Shown piece after piece: positions 63,062-64,000 of a DNA stretch of 64,000 nucleotides. A program made the translations under genes and the position numbers. This stretch comes from Anaerolineae bacterium (lineage in GTDB: Bacteria; Chloroflexota; Anaerolineae; Aggregatilineales; UBA2796): NCBI GenBank assembly GCA_019637615.1, contig JAHBVJ010000004.1:124001-188000 (forward strand), read 5' to 3'. Below the pieces are notes generated by a model. That model was not told where the DNA came from. It was given only the letters and a program-made list of their open reading frames with translations, and searched no databases. The first letter of the stretch is position 1, and each line of letters opens with the position of its first letter.

Positions 63062-64000
63062 TCAGGTCTTCAGTTGTTCGCTCAGGATACTGCAATAAGC
63101 GGCGAGGTCTTGTTCCGCTTGAGGGTTAGTCGGCGCTGGATTCCACTCTAGTACGACGACAGTATCTTGATAAAAGATTGGCGCACGCTTGCCCGACCAA
63201 TATTGATAACAGGCCACTTGCCGATCATCGGTGAAGTCATGATGCCGCGTGTCACCCAAATCTAGAATCATGTACTGACAGCCATCCATGTCGCCACGTT
63301 TGCCAATGACGTAGCTTTGTTGGCGGGTCGCGTAGTGCGGCTGGATCGTTTGCCCCGCCACTACACACGCCCCGGCGGGGATGATGGCTTGGGTGGCTTC
63401 GATGCTGTCTACGTGCGCACCCGGTTCCCATCCATAGATGCCGTTGGGTACGGGTTGCATGAAAAACGGGTTGTAGAGCGTCCATGCAATCAACACACAC
63501 GCCAACATCACGCCAGCGATAGCGCGTACCGAGAGGCGCGGGTAACTTTGCCGCAGCCATGCCAGTCCGTACACGGCGCTGACCATGACGGCGGGAATGA
63601 TCGGGGCCGTGTAGTGCATGTAAATGTTGAATTGTGGCTCATAATTCGCCAGCAGACTAAAGGCGAAGGTCGGCACAGCGGGCAGCAGTACCAGCGGCTC
63701 CAAGAGCGACAGGAAGGCAACTGGCGCGAACAGTTTCAGCAAAAACGACAGTTTCAACAGCGTATCCGACCCTAACGCATAGTTGATCATGCTGGAAAGG
63801 TCGCCGTCCAATATCCATGCGTAACGGCTGGCATGGATGGGCAGTCCGTTATCGGCGTTGCGCAGCAGCGGGAAGATCACGAAGGCGTGGATCGTGAACC
63901 ATGCTACCCCGATCACGAACCACAGCAGCACAGCACGCCAATTTCTGCCAAATTTCTGCATCGAATACAGGCCAAAAAACGCCACCGTCAGCCCGATTTC
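63062..64000 (-). CDS. DUF2079-family membrane protein, 5' end outside window
   Basis: The frame is open to the right edge, so the N-terminus is missing; the first in-window start codon at 63985 is internal. About seven transmembrane helices are visible, then a C-terminal outside domain. The signature ANYEPQFNIYMHYTAPIIPAVMVSAVYGLAW matches DUF2079 proteins, which resemble polyprenyl-linked glycosyltransferases. Conserved pieces near the C-terminus are VVAGQTIQPHYATRQQSYVIG, YMILDLGDTRHHDF and FYQDTVVVLEW. They may glycosylate surface polymers, but the function is not established. Confidence 0.82.
   Translation of the reverse strand, partial: EIGLTVAFFGLYSMQKFGRNWRAVLLWFVIGVAWFTIHAFVIFPLLRNADNGLPIHASRYAWILDGDLSSMINYALGSDTLLKLSFLLKLFAPVAFLSLLEPLVLLPAVPTFAFSLLANYEPQFNIYMHYTAPIIPAVMVSAVYGLAWLRQSYPRLSVRAIAGVMLACVLIAWTLYNPFFMQPVPNGIYGWEPGAHVDSIEATQAIIPAGACVVAGQTIQPHYATRQQSYVIGKRGDMDGCQYMILDLGDTRHHDFTDDRQVACYQYWSGKRAPIFYQDTVVVLEWNPAPTNPQAEQDLAAYCSILSEQLKT

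Overview
The window looks like ordinary chromosome from a member of the Chloroflexota, probably close to Anaerolineae. This is inferred, not proven. The signs are moderately high GC, frequent GTG and TTG starts behind AGGAG-type ribosome sites, Thr/Pro-rich linkers in secreted and membrane proteins, Ser/Thr kinases fused to beta-propellers, TgpA-type transglutaminases, a Uma2-type nuclease, DUF2079 proteins and many lipoproteins. There is no prophage, CRISPR array, rRNA or recognisable tRNA. Two genes are cut by the window edges: a sugar ABC permease on the left and a DUF2079 membrane protein on the right.

Layout. 0-2.6 kb: permease end, then the minCDE division-site operon on the minus strand. 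2.8-9.6 kb: kinase-propeller, serine hydrolase, NYN/YacP protein, glycosyltransferase and a transglutaminase-like protein. 9.7-14.7 kb: second glycosyltransferase, large membrane transglutaminase, and a BMP-type nucleoside-binding protein with a clear promoter and terminator. 14.7-18.1 kb: CcrM-like DNA methyltransferase, M20 peptidase, lipoprotein. 18.1-21.3 kb: the most irregular stretch, with a ThrB-like gene flanked by heptamer repeats, a repeat-rich low-complexity reading frame, a small inverted-repeat element and a decayed IS110 transposase. 21.4-28.3 kb: S41 peptidase, DinB-like protein, membrane proteins, a second repeat-rich intergenic region, then a beta-repeat protein / thioesterase / BchI-like AAA+ operon. 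28.3-34.5 kb: ABC-type binding protein, a glycosidase-like/O-antigen-ligase fusion and a macrodomain protein. 34.5-45.2 kb: P-loop kinase, Uma2, RluE, Slt-type transglycosylase, hydrolase, L9, RodZ-like protein, second kinase and zinc-ribbon protein. 45.3-52.4 kb: PyrF-like and CinA-like pair, SH3 protein, small gene with leader, MFS transporter, response regulator and histidine kinase. 52.5-64 kb: small proteins, LCP protein, RmlD, rhamnosyltransferase-like GT2, CHASE histidine kinase, lone tyrosine recombinase, WD40 lipoprotein and DUF2079 protein.

Common themes. Much of the window serves the cell envelope: Min proteins, RodZ, Slt, LCP, RmlD, glycosyltransferases, O-antigen ligase and transglutaminases. 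Sensing is also well represented, with two Ser/Thr kinases, two histidine kinases and a response regulator. The most unusual theme is a run of proteins that keep a familiar fold but have lost key catalytic residues: a ThrB-like GHMP protein, a PyrF-like protein, a CinA-like protein with a ruined amidohydrolase domain, and a glycosidase-like domain fused to an O-antigen ligase. I found no clear new multi-gene system. The best candidates for new biology are the ThrB-like gene with its structured leader and flanking repeats, the CinA/PyrF-like pair, and the glycosidase-like/ligase fusion.
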